A stretch of DNA of 5,851 bases, taken from positions 1-5,851 of the forward strand of contig CAAERF010000236.1 in NCBI GenBank assembly GCA_900758315.1. The letters run 5' to 3'. Both the position numbers and the translations under genes were made by a program. Under the pieces are notes generated by a model, which worked only from the letters and a program-made list of their open reading frames with translations, was not told the DNA's origin and searched no databases. Source of the DNA: an uncultured Oscillospiraceae bacterium. Lineage in GTDB: Bacteria > Bacillota > Clostridia > Oscillospirales > Oscillospiraceae. This document shows positions 1-5,851 of this stretch, in pieces (the first letter of the stretch is position 1; each line of letters begins with the position of its first letter).

Positions 1-3000
1 ACCACAAACTCCGGGTTCGTTTCGGCGGCGAACTGCGCCATTCGCAGCTTTGCCCGGACATCGCCGGACAGGTACTCGTCTGCCATCTGCCAGCCTGCTT
101 CGGGGTCGGTAGGGTCGGCGGCGGGGTCCTTGAAGATCACACCCGAAAGTTCGGTGGTAATGCGCCCATAGTCACCGGGGGTGCCCAGCAGTTCTGCCAT
201 ATAGGGTAAATCCACCTTGCCGCGTTCTCCGATGGACACCGCTAACGCTTCGCTAGAGATATCCACACTGGTGACGTTGCGCTCCGGGCGAATGGTGCGC
301 TTGGTGAACATCGCTGCCTTGGATTTAAGCTGCCCCTGCTCGTCCAGATTTTCCAGCGAACACAGCAGATAGTAGGAGGAATCCTGCTCAAACAGCCGCC
401 CATTTCTGCGGTCGTTCAGCAAACCATATTTGGCGGTAAAGGCATCGTAGGCGATGTTCAAACGCTCCTGTGTTGCCTTAATATCGGCATCTGGGTAATC
501 CTCCAACTGTTGCTGAATCAGGTCATTGACGATCTGCCGCAGTTCCACCATGCCGGTGACACGCCCCTTGGCGGTGTCGGAAAGTTCCACCTGCGTCATC
601 ACGGAGTTTTCCCGGTAGAACACCTCACCGTCCACCACCGTGTAGGAGAAGTTTTTCACATCCGGGTCAGCCGGGAGAATATGCTTCTCGTTTTCGGCAT
701 CCGCAATATCTGGTGTTTCTACCTCAGCTTCGGTGTATTGCCCCTCAATATGCTGCACCGCTTCTGCAAGCTGGTCGCCAAGGTTTGCGCCCTCGATGGG
801 CACAACGGTCAATTCCTCTCGTCCGTACTGGGTGCTTTCGGTGGTGAGCTGCCCCAGAACCATCTCCGGGTGGTCTACGAAATACTGGTTGATGGCAAAG
901 CCGTCCTCGGTCTTGCCAAGCTGTACCCAGTCCGGCTCATGGTCGATGGGGCGGTTACGCTTCTGCAAAAAGATAATATCACTGACAACATCTGTGCCAG
1001 CGTTGGCACGGAACGCATTATTCGGCAGACGGATCGCCCCCAGCAGATCGGCACGCTCTGCCATGTGTTTGCGGGCAGTGCTGTCCTTGCTGTCCATGGT
1101 GTAGCGGCTGGTGACGAACGCCACCACGCCGCCCGGCCGCACTTGGTCGATGGCCTTGGCGAAAAAGTAGTTGTGAATGCTGAATCCCAGTTTGTTGTAT
1201 GCCTTGTCGTTGACCTTGTACTGACCAAAGGGAACATTGCCCACCGCCAGATCGTAGAAATCACGGCGGTCGGTGTTTTCAAAGCCCGCCACCGTAATGT
1301 CTGCCTGCGGATACAGCTTTTTCGCAATGCGCCCGGTGATGCTGTCCAGTTCTACGCCGTACAGACGACTGTCTGCCATGGTGTCCGGCAACATTCCGAA
1401 GAAGTTGCCCACACCCATGGACGGCTCCAGAATGTTGCCAGACTGAAACCCCATTTTCTCGACTGCATCATAAATAGAGCGAATTACCACCGGAGAGGTG
1501 TAGTGAGCATTCAGAGTGCTGGAACGGGCGGCGGCATACTCGTCCTCGGAAAGCAGCCCTTTCAGTTCGGCGTATTCCTTTGCCCAATTATCTTTGCCGG
1601 GGTCAAAAGCGTCTGCCAGACCGCCCCAGCCCACATACTGCGAAAGCACCTGCTGCTCCTCGGCGGTGGTACCCCGGTGCTCCTCTTCCAGCTTGAACAG
1701 GGTACGGATAGCTTCGATGTTCCGGGCGAATTTCTGTTTGGGGCCTCCGACGCCCAAATCATCATCCGTGATGTGGAAGTTCCCGGCAAGTTCAAGTGTG
1801 GATCGTTTCGGTTCAACTGCATCCAGAGCAGGTGATTTTGAGCCAATCGTCTGGATCACAATATCATAAGGCATACGGTTTTCTTCAGCAGGGTATATGG
1901 CAACCGTTTTTACAGTATCATCTGGCTGCGTAGTAACCTGTTCATTCTGCCGCAAGCCCTCCTCGAATTGTTGCTTATTGACAACTTCATTATCCCGTGA
2001 CTGCCCGTGCGCACTGGTGTCGATGCGCACATCAGTTTCACCCACATAGCCAACTTTCCCCTCAATAGTTCGAGTGGGGAGTTCGACCACAACATTGTCA
2101 CCGACCTTGTAATCGGGCAGGGGGGATTCCATCATATCCTGCTCCTCGTACAACTCCCGGACAAGAGCCAGCGGTTCTTCCCGGAAAATAGGCATCCGCA
2201 TTTCTGCCAATGCCACGTCCTGCAAGGATACGCTGCCCTTATCAAAGTTTACTGTATCCACCCGGAAAGCGCGCTCCTCCATGTGGATGGTAGCACCCAG
2301 CGGCAGATAATCCTCCCGGCGCAGATACTTCGTCTGGTGGTGGGTGCCATCCTCGTTCAGCCCGGCAAGGTAGACGTTCTCGCCGCACTGCCACAGCTGC
2401 TTGGCACGGTACACCCACTGGTCGCGGGGAAAGCCGGTGACCGGAACGGTGCCCAGTGATGTTTCTTTTTCCAGAAGTTTGCTGCCCAGAAGTTCGCAGA
2501 CTTTTTGTGCATCATCTGCGTAAAACTCAAACTGCCCGTTCTGCTCAAAGCCTACCAGTGCATCCGGGTGCTGTTCCTTCAGGGCGTTGTACTCGGTGGC
2601 GGCATCCAGCGGCAACAGTGCCGGGCGTTCCTCCGCCTTACTGTGGTAATGCTCCAGTTCCTCGTCCGTGACGCTGACCAGTTCGGAGAAATCCAGAGCC
2701 TCCAACTCGGTCTCTGTCAGGTCCTCCAGACTTTCGTACTGCCGCTCGTCGATCAGCACCTCGCCCAGATACCGCTCCACACGGTATCCCACCAGATCTA
2801 CGTTGACCTGAATAGGAATATCTTCGTCGGTGGCGTGGGTGTAGGCAATGCCGATCTTGGACAGATTGGAGAAGTCTGGCTCGGAATCGTATTCTTCCTG
2901 ACAAAACTCCCGAATCAGGTTTTTGGCATGGGTCAGGGTGGTATCTGGCTCTGCGTTGACGGGCGCAGGGGGCGTGTAATGCTCCTTCTCCTTGTCGGTC

Positions 3001-4514
3001 AGATAGCGGTCGGACTGGATTATCAGGTCGATATACTGTTCCACCTGTGTCCATTTTAGGGTGGTTTTCTGGTGGTCAGGGTAACGCTCGAATTCCAGTC
3101 CTTTCCAGTCATGGTTGACAAAGCCTCTGCTGCCGTCCAGAAAATCGTGGGAGTGCCCACCGATGCCGTATTCCTTTGCCAGCGCCTTGGCACGGAGGTT
3201 GCGGTCAGGCTGGGTCTGGTACAGTGTCATAATACGCTGCTTGCCACCCTCAAACCCGGAGCCGTGCTTGCGCAGTTCGTTCTCAATTTCCGCTTGAGAT
3301 AACGAAAAAGCGGAGGGCGATTTTTCGCTCTCCGCTTGGTCGATGGATTCAATTTGTTTGGCTTCGGTGGGAATGTGGGCATCGAAGAAACTTAACTGTA
3401 AATCAGCTCCGTCAGCACCAGTTCCTCGGTCTGCGCTTTCAGGCTGTTCATGTGCTGCACCCATGCCATCTGATTCTGCTCCTTGTCCGGGGCCGGGTTC
3501 TGTTTCAGAAGCTGCTTCATGGTCTGCTGCATCTGGCTCTCTGCCGTCTGCTCCACCTCCATCAGGTGCGGGTACAGGCTCCCGTTCAGGAGCATCGTGT
3601 TGTACAGCACCGGGCGATGGTCTTTCAAGTACGTCCGGCGCAGCCTGCCGTACTTGCCCAGCGGCTTCCGGGGTTGGTTCAGGGTCAGGTTCGGGAGCTG
3701 GTAGTCCCCGGTCTGCGTGTAACTCAGATTGTTGCTCATATTCATGCTGGCTCCTTTCATTGTTTCGGCGACGAATGGTTGTTTTTACGGTGCGCTCGAT
3801 GTTCCGCAGCACCTCCCGGCTCATGTCGCTGACTGCTGCGCCGAGGGCAAAGACGGCATCCGGGGTGGAAAAATCGTGGATGGCTTGGAAATCGTCCTTG
3901 TCGAACCAGCCTGCCGGCTCAAAGCCGCAACGTTCCAGCAGCGTGTAGGTGACGCTGATGGCGGCGGCGGACTTGAACTGCATCTCCACCCCGGCTTCAT
4001 CATAATCCATCAGCAGCGAACCGTCAACGATGGCGCGGATGTCTCCACCGTTGTTGTCCCAGTAATCCGCCACCAGTTTCCCAGCAGCATCCGCAAGCTG
4101 CTGGCTGACACGCTCACCGCTGATGCCGTAGGTCTTGTTCAAAATTTCCGAAACCGCCTGTTTCAGGTCGTCGTTGTACTGCCACACCTCCGGGTCACGG
4201 GAATTGCGGCGCACCCCGGTGTCGCTTACGTCAAAGACGTAATGCAGCCGGGGGAATCCGCTGGATTCGTCCAGCAGAGCGATGCCCTTAGCACCCCGGC
4301 GCACATAACGGTTCATCCGGTTGTTCCAGATGTCAAAGTCGGCGCAGGCGGTGGCATCGGGCCGCTGGGCGTAGATCATCAGCTGGTCTGCAAAGGGGTA
4401 CTTGTACAGCCGGGATGCGGTGGTCAGATAGTCCGTCCAGCTTTCCCAATACCGGGTCAAGCCGTTCGCCGTGCGCTGGGCAAGGGCGAGATATTCTTCG
4501 GTTTTGCTTGGCAT
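1..4514 (-). CDS. Large polyvalent ICE protein: ArdC-like N-terminus, MutS-I-like segment, N6-adenine methylase-like domain (SNF2/DEAD helicase family; 3' end outside window)
   Basis: A single open frame of 1,504 complete codons runs off the window edge, so the C-terminus is missing. The ATG at 4514 (MPSKTEEYLAL) follows GGGAGG at 6 nt. Regions in order: residues about 30-95 resemble the ArdC ssDNA-binding type (YPFADQLMIYAQ, then RRGAKGIALL); about 257-375 are a Pro/Ala/Glu/Gly/Asp linker that also encodes tnpV; 405-500 (LSQAEIENELRKHGSGFEGGK) and 526-624 are family-specific accessory segments; 642-710 resemble MutS domain I; 736-792 (YLPLGATIHMEERAFRVD) is another accessory module; about 925-1200 is an N6-adenine methylase-like domain with YVGWGG at 960, EPSMGVGNF from E1030 (SAM-binding motif I) and NVPF at 1093-1096 in place of NPPY/F. 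Family knowledge: such proteins are cytoplasmic, often 2,000-3,000 aa, and carry a C-terminal SNF2/DEAD helicase. They are thought to process or protect element DNA during transfer. No helicase motif is visible here, so that part is inferred, and methylase activity is unproven. Confidence 0.92.
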   Translation of the reverse strand, partial: MPSKTEEYLALAQRTANGLTRYWESWTDYLTTASRLYKYPFADQLMIYAQRPDATACADFDIWNNRMNRYVRRGAKGIALLDESSGFPRLHYVFDVSDTGVRRNSRDPEVWQYNDDLKQAVSEILNKTYGISGERVSQQLADAAGKLVADYWDNNGGDIRAIVDGSLLMDYDEAGVEMQFKSAAAISVTYTLLERCGFEPAGWFDKDDFQAIHDFSTPDAVFALGAAVSDMSREVLRNIERTVKTTIRRRNNERSQHEYEQQSELHADRGLPAPEPDPEPTPEAAGQVRQAAPDVLERPSPGAVQHDAPEREPVPAPDGGGADGREPDAADHEAASETEPGPGQGAESDGMGAAHEQPESADRGTGADGADLQLSFFDAHIPTEAKQIESIDQAESEKSPSAFSLSQAEIENELRKHGSGFEGGKQRIMTLYQTQPDRNLRAKALAKEYGIGGHSHDFLDGSRGFVNHDWKGLEFERYPDHQKTTLKWTQVEQYIDLIIQSDRYLTDKEKEHYTPPAPVNAEPDTTLTHAKNLIREFCQEEYDSEPDFSNLSKIGIAYTHATDEDIPIQVNVDLVGYRVERYLGEVLIDERQYESLEDLTETELEALDFSELVSVTDEELEHYHSKAEERPALLPLDAATEYNALKEQHPDALVGFEQNGQFEFYADDAQKVCELLGSKLLEKETSLGTVPVTGFPRDQWVYRAKQLWQCGENVYLAGLNEDGTHHQTKYLRREDYLPLGATIHMEERAFRVDTVNFDKGSVSLQDVALAEMRMPIFREEPLALVRELYEEQDMMESPLPDYKVGDNVVVELPTRTIEGKVGYVGETDVRIDTSAHGQSRDNEVVNKQQFEEGLRQNEQVTTQPDDTVKTVAIYPAEENRMPYDIVIQTIGSKSPALDAVEPKRSTLELAGNFHITDDDLGVGGPKQKFARNIEAIRTLFKLEEEHRGTTAEEQQVLSQYVGWGGLADAFDPGKDNWAKEYAELKGLLSEDEYAAARSSTLNAHYTSPVVIRSIYDAVEKMGFQSGNILEPSMGVGNFFGMLPDTMADSRLYGVELDSITGRIAKKLYPQADITVAGFENTDRRDFYDLAVGNVPFGQYKVNDKAYNKLGFSIHNYFFAKAIDQVRPGGVVAFVTSRYTMDSKDSTARKHMAERADLLGAIRLPNNAFRANAGTDVVSDIIFLQKRNRPIDHEPDWVQLGKTEDGFAINQYFVDHPEMVLGQLTTESTQYGREELTVVPIEGANLGDQLAEAVQHIEGQYTEAEVETPDIADAENEKHILPADPDVKNFSYTVVDGEVFYRENSVMTQVELSDTAKGRVTGMVELRQIVNDLIQQQLEDYPDADIKATQERLNIAYDAFTAKYGLLNDRRNGRLFEQDSSYYLLCSLENLDEQGQLKSKAAMFTKRTIRPERNVTSVDISSEALAVSIGERGKVDLPYMAELLGTPGDYGRITTELSGVIFKDPAADPTDPEAGWQMADEYLSGDVRAKLRMAQFAAETNPEFV
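3308..3337 (-). repeat. Terminator-like hairpin inside the large gene, downstream of tnpV
   Basis: Two 13-base arms (3308-3320 and 3325-3337) are complementary at 12 positions, with a four-base loop. On the minus strand the arms are AAGCGGAGAGCGA and TCGCCCTCCGCTT, followed by only TTTCGTT, so the T-run is short. It begins 54 nt after the tnpV stop and is translated as part of the large protein (QAESEKSPSAFS). It may act as a transcript end, attenuator or RNA-stability element for tnpV, or may only reflect coding constraint. Confidence 0.5.
3392..3745 (-). CDS. tnpV: TnpV-family transposon protein, nested out of frame inside the large ICE gene
   Basis: This 117-residue protein matches the TnpV family, first named from the clostridial transposon Tn4451. 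I recognise Y9-x-x-x-GDY15-x-x-P18, then GKYGR (30-34), YLKDHR (39-44), the LYPHL segment (57-61), QMAWVQHMN (92-100) and the C-terminal ELIYS. Length is normal for the family. The start chosen is the ATG at 3745 (MNMSNNLSY), because AAAGGAG lies 5 nt upstream. An ATG at 3760 would place that ribosome binding site inside the gene. The whole gene lies inside the large ICE gene on the same strand, with its codons shifted by one base: tnpV first positions are host second positions. The biochemical function of TnpV is unknown; the family is associated with mobile elements. It is unlikely to be a chance shadow, because it keeps family motifs along its full length and has its own ribosome binding site. 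Expression is not shown. Confidence 0.83.
   Translation of the reverse strand: MNMSNNLSYTQTGDYQLPNLTLNQPRKPLGKYGRLRRTYLKDHRPVLYNTMLLNGSLYPHLMEVEQTAESQMQQTMKQLLKQNPAPDKEQNQMAWVQHMNSLKAQTEELVLTELIYS
3751..3757 (-). promoter_or_regulatory. Shine-Dalgarno sequence of nested tnpV
   Basis: AAAGGAG lies 5 nt before the ATG at 3745, inside the large ICE gene, where it also encodes part of the residues ERS near position 254. A well-spaced site at just this place is the best sequence evidence that tnpV is translated from within its host gene. Confidence 0.7.
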
Positions 4515-4520
4515 AGCGTT

Positions 4521-4526
4521 CCTCCC
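4521..4526 (-). promoter_or_regulatory. Ribosome binding site of the large ICE gene
   Basis: GGGAGG with 6 nt to the ATG at 4514. It fixes the start of the large protein. The reading frame stays open upstream into the terminator, but that part is clearly not coding. Confidence 0.85.
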
Positions 4527-4540
4527 TTCAATCTTGTTGT

Positions 4541-4578
4541 AAACAAAAAAGCGAGCGGCCTTTTCAGGTCACTCGCTT
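4541..4578 (-). terminator. Rho-independent terminator after the PepSY gene
   Basis: On the minus strand AAGCGAGTGACC (4578-4567) pairs with GGCCGCTCGCTT (4560-4549) around a six-base loop TGAAAA. There is one A-C mismatch and one G-U pair. A run of Ts with one G (4550-4541) follows directly. It lies about 53 nt after the PepSY stop and ends 26 nt before the large ICE gene starts, so it should separate their transcription. The large gene must then depend on read-through or on a promoter I did not identify in the short gap. Confidence 0.85.
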
Positions 4579-4630
4579 ATGGAATCTATGGTAGTTTAAT
4601 CTTTGTACACAACTACTTCTCCTGTCTGTC

Positions 4631-5470
4631 TTAACGGACCTTCTCAGCATCCCACTCCATTACGGATCCGGTCGCTGCATCAATCGTGAATTCGTATTCC
4701 GTTCCACCGTAGATGATCTTTCCTTCGTATTCCGGACGTCCGTCATCATAATCAAGCTTCCATTCGTAGAGATCCTTGTCCGTTGCTCCGCTTACACGGT
4801 CAAGGGCTGTTTTCTTTGCATCTGCCTCACTGACCGTAACGTTCTTGCTGTCTGCTCCCATCGTTTTTTCTTCATATGCGGAGCTGATGATCTCTCCGGT
4901 GTCTGTCGCAATCTCATAGTCATACTTTGCACCGCCTGCATACCATTCAATGTCATATACCTGACGTCCGTCTTCATAGTCAAGCTTTGACTTGGTGATC
5001 GTTGCATCCGCTGCCTTCACTCCGGCATGCTCCAGTGCGATCTTCTGTGCTGCTGCTTCATCCACGGTTCCGGTACCTGTTGCATTCTGTGCCGGAGCAG
5101 GGGCAGCGGGGTCTGCCGTCTCCGTCTGTGTCCCGGAAGCCTGCGCATTCTGTTCTTGGCTGCTCATTTCCATGACAGCTCCTGTCTCTGCATTGATCGT
5201 GTAGGCGTAGGCATACTCTCCGGAAGTAAATTCCACCTTATAGCAGGCCACTCCCGCCACCTCACTTAAGGTCGTGGCTGAAATGTCTGCATCTGCCGCT
5301 ACAATATCCGCTGCTTTTAACGCCGCTTCCTGTGCCTCCTCCATAGGGATCATCTGTGTCTGCTGCTGGCTGCTTTGCTGCGGAATACTGGCTGCCGCAT
5401 TATATCTGTATCCGGTCAGGGTCATTGCAAGTGCAAATGCCGCTCCGATAAAAATCCATTTCTTTCTCAT
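4631..5470 (-). CDS. Secreted protein with three PepSY domains
   Basis: A 279-residue protein starts at the ATG at 5470 (MRKKWIFIG). The positive N-terminus and hydrophobic stretch FIGAAFALAMTLTG (7-20) form a clear export signal. This decides against the longer frame reaching 5638, which would bury the signal and overlap the promoter. Three PepSY-type repeats follow at about 43-103, 136-200 and 212-275. Each ends in a Tyr-rich strand and a T-G-x-[IV] turn (TINAETGAVM, IATDTGEIIS, TIDAATGSVM). Repeats 2 and 3 are closest, sharing LDY(E/D)DGR followed by Y-x-GG. A Gln-rich segment (31-39) and an Ala/Pro/Thr/Gln linker (105-135) separate the parts. PepSY domains are known from M4 peptidase propeptides and many extracellular proteins, where they often act as protease inhibitors or fold helpers. 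No peptidase is encoded here, so the target is unknown. The position after Leu-Thr-Gly is Tyr21, where a lipoprotein would have Cys. The gene has its own promoter and terminator and lower GC than its neighbours, which suggests cargo. Confidence 0.9.
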   Translation of the reverse strand: MRKKWIFIGAAFALAMTLTGYRYNAAASIPQQSSQQQTQMIPMEEAQEAALKAADIVAADADISATTLSEVAGVACYKVEFTSGEYAYAYTINAETGAVMEMSSQEQNAQASGTQTETADPAAPAPAQNATGTGTVDEAAAQKIALEHAGVKAADATITKSKLDYEDGRQVYDIEWYAGGAKYDYEIATDTGEIISSAYEEKTMGADSKNVTVSEADAKKTALDRVSGATDKDLYEWKLDYDDGRPEYEGKIIYGGTEYEFTIDAATGSVMEWDAEKVR

Positions 5471-5481
5471 ATTCTTTCTTA

Positions 5482-5487
5482 TCCTTT
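5482..5487 (-). promoter_or_regulatory. Ribosome binding site of the PepSY gene
   Basis: AAAGGA lies 11 nt before the ATG at 5470, a slightly long spacing. The purine-rich AAGAAAG between them may help. It supports the start at 5470 over the upstream ATG at 5638. Confidence 0.55.
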
Positions 5488-5579
5488 CTATCAGATTGGG
5501 ATGTGTAAAGTGTAGCCGATATCCTGCCAGATCACAAGTGAAATTTTTGTGTACAGGGTATATACGATTTGTCGAGTTC

Positions 5580-5607
5580 AGTATACCACACCGAATCCCA
5601 TTGTAAA
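5580..5607 (-). promoter_or_regulatory. Probable sigmaA-type promoter for the PepSY gene
   Basis: The -35 TTTACA (5607-5602; 5 of 6 to TTGACA) and the -10 TATACT (5585-5580; 5 of 6 to TATAAT) are 16 bp apart, with an extended -10 TGG (5588-5586). Transcription would start near 5573, giving a 5' leader of about 100 nt before the ATG at 5470. I see no riboswitch or clear operator in that leader. The promoter lies just after the end of the TTRAP gene, so the PepSY gene is probably transcribed independently. Confidence 0.62.
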
Positions 5608-5620
5608 AGAGCCTATGTAC

Positions 5621-5636
5621 GCCGCCCGCAGGCGGC
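5621..5636 (-). repeat. GC-rich hairpin just after the TTRAP gene
   Basis: GCCGCC and GGCGGC are perfect 6-bp arms around a four-base loop, starting 6 nt after the TTRAP stop. No T-run follows directly; the nearest is TTTT about 15 nt further on, at the start of the PepSY promoter. It may be a weak terminator or an mRNA 3'-end stabiliser. Function is uncertain. Confidence 0.4.
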
Positions 5637-5641
5637 AAAGA

Positions 5642-5851
5642 TCAGTCCAGTGGAAATTCCAGTTCGGCAAACTCTGCATCGGTCAGCAGTTTCAGCTTTT
5701 CGATAACACCCTCCGACAGTTCCCGCAGGGCGGTTTCGTCGGGCATCAGGTAGCACTGCATCAGCCGCAGTTCGTGGATAAGCCCCAGCCGGGTGCCGGT
5801 GTTGTAGAGCATCATCAGGGTCAATTCCTCGTGGTCAAAGTTCATGTTCAT
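5642..5851 (-). CDS. TTRAP-family small protein (putative transposon-transfer assisting protein)
   Basis: This 69-residue acidic protein contains MNFDHEELTLMMLYNTGTRLGLIHEL, then LMPDETALRELSEGVIEKLKLLTDAEFAELEF. Family knowledge: TTRAP-type proteins of Firmicutes ICEs typically begin MNFxxEE, have a YNTGxRxGLI segment, an LxPDE-x-x-L-x-x-L helix and end in a T-D-x-(D/E)-F-x-x-L helix, at about 65-75 residues. All of these are present. Two starts are possible, ATG at 5851 (MNMNF) and ATG at 5845 (MNFDHEE). The second fits the usual family start better, but the ribosome binding site lies outside the window, so I cannot choose, and an upstream extension is not excluded. These genes commonly stand just upstream of the large methylase/helicase gene. 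Here the PepSY gene separates the two. Molecular role is not established; the protein is small, soluble and probably cytoplasmic. Confidence 0.82.
   Translation of the reverse strand: MNMNFDHEELTLMMLYNTGTRLGLIHELRLMQCYLMPDETALRELSEGVIEKLKLLTDAEFAELEFPLD

Noticed and set aside
510..1835. 441-codon open frame on the plus strand
   Set aside because: It is antisense to the methylase-like region of the large minus-strand gene, whose motifs are unmistakable. The product has no recognisable motif, and such frames are common opposite GC-rich codon-biased genes.
2638..3054. 138-codon minus-strand frame within the large gene, considered as a second overprinted gene
   Set aside because: Arg/Gly-rich with no family resemblance and no Shine-Dalgarno sequence, unlike tnpV; a typical shadow frame.
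3343..3948. 201-codon Ser/Ala/Pro/Gly-rich plus-strand frame opposite tnpV
   Set aside because: Low-complexity composition mirrors the dual-coded linker on the other strand; no motif or start signal supports it.
3729..4634. 301-codon plus-strand frame antisense to the N-terminus of the large gene
   Set aside because: No recognisable family and no convincing ribosome binding site; it runs opposite a well-supported coding frame and across the PepSY terminator.
5509..5537. Second candidate promoter (TTGTGA, 17 bp, TACACT) before the PepSY gene
   Set aside because: Only 4 of 6 matches in each box; the promoter at 5607-5580 is clearly better and has an extended -10.
5558..5587. Possible operator: GGTATA and TATACC arms flanking the predicted transcription start
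   Set aside because: Arms of only six AT-rich bases, one of them part of the -10 box; too weak to call.
5471..5638. Upstream extension of the PepSY gene to the ATG at 5638
   Set aside because: It would bury the signal peptide, overlap the promoter, and encode a segment without resemblance to an export signal; the ATG at 5470 has a ribosome binding site.

Overview
The window looks like part of an integrative and conjugative element (ICE, or large mobilisable transposon) from a gut-type Clostridia/Firmicutes host such as a Ruminococcaceae or Lachnospiraceae relative. The assignment rests on family recognition. There is a very large multidomain methylase/helicase-type transfer protein, a TnpV-family transposon protein and a TTRAP-type transposon-transfer assisting protein, all on the minus strand with strong GGAGG-type ribosome binding sites. 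Host genus and element family are inferences.

Layout, read in the direction of transcription from the high-coordinate end. (1) 5851-5642: small TTRAP-family protein, with its start at the very edge of the window. (2) 5641-5471: intergenic stretch with a GC hairpin and a good sigma70/sigmaA-type promoter. (3) 5470-4631: a secreted protein with three PepSY domains. (4) 4578-4541: its intrinsic terminator. (5) 4514 to beyond position 1: one uninterrupted reading frame of more than 1,500 codons, the N-terminal part of the large polyvalent protein. I followed its frame line by line over the whole span and found no stop. It holds an ArdC-like N-terminal region, a Pro/Ala/Glu/Gly/Asp-rich linker, several accessory modules including a MutS domain I-like segment, and an N6-adenine methylase-like domain with EPSMGVGNF and NVPF motifs. 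The helicase part expected for this family would lie beyond the window edge.

The most striking feature is that a complete tnpV gene (3745-3392), with its own Shine-Dalgarno sequence, lies wholly inside the large gene on the same strand in another frame. The host protein's linker is exactly the dual-coded stretch and has a very skewed amino-acid content. A terminator-like hairpin lies 54 nt after the tnpV stop, still inside the large gene. Together these suggest an overprinted nested gene in an ICE backbone, possibly with its own expression control.

The PepSY gene looks like a self-contained cargo cassette, with its own promoter, terminator and lower GC, sitting between two ICE backbone genes. 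I see no convincing gene on the plus strand. The long plus-strand reading frames are antisense shadows of the large gene.
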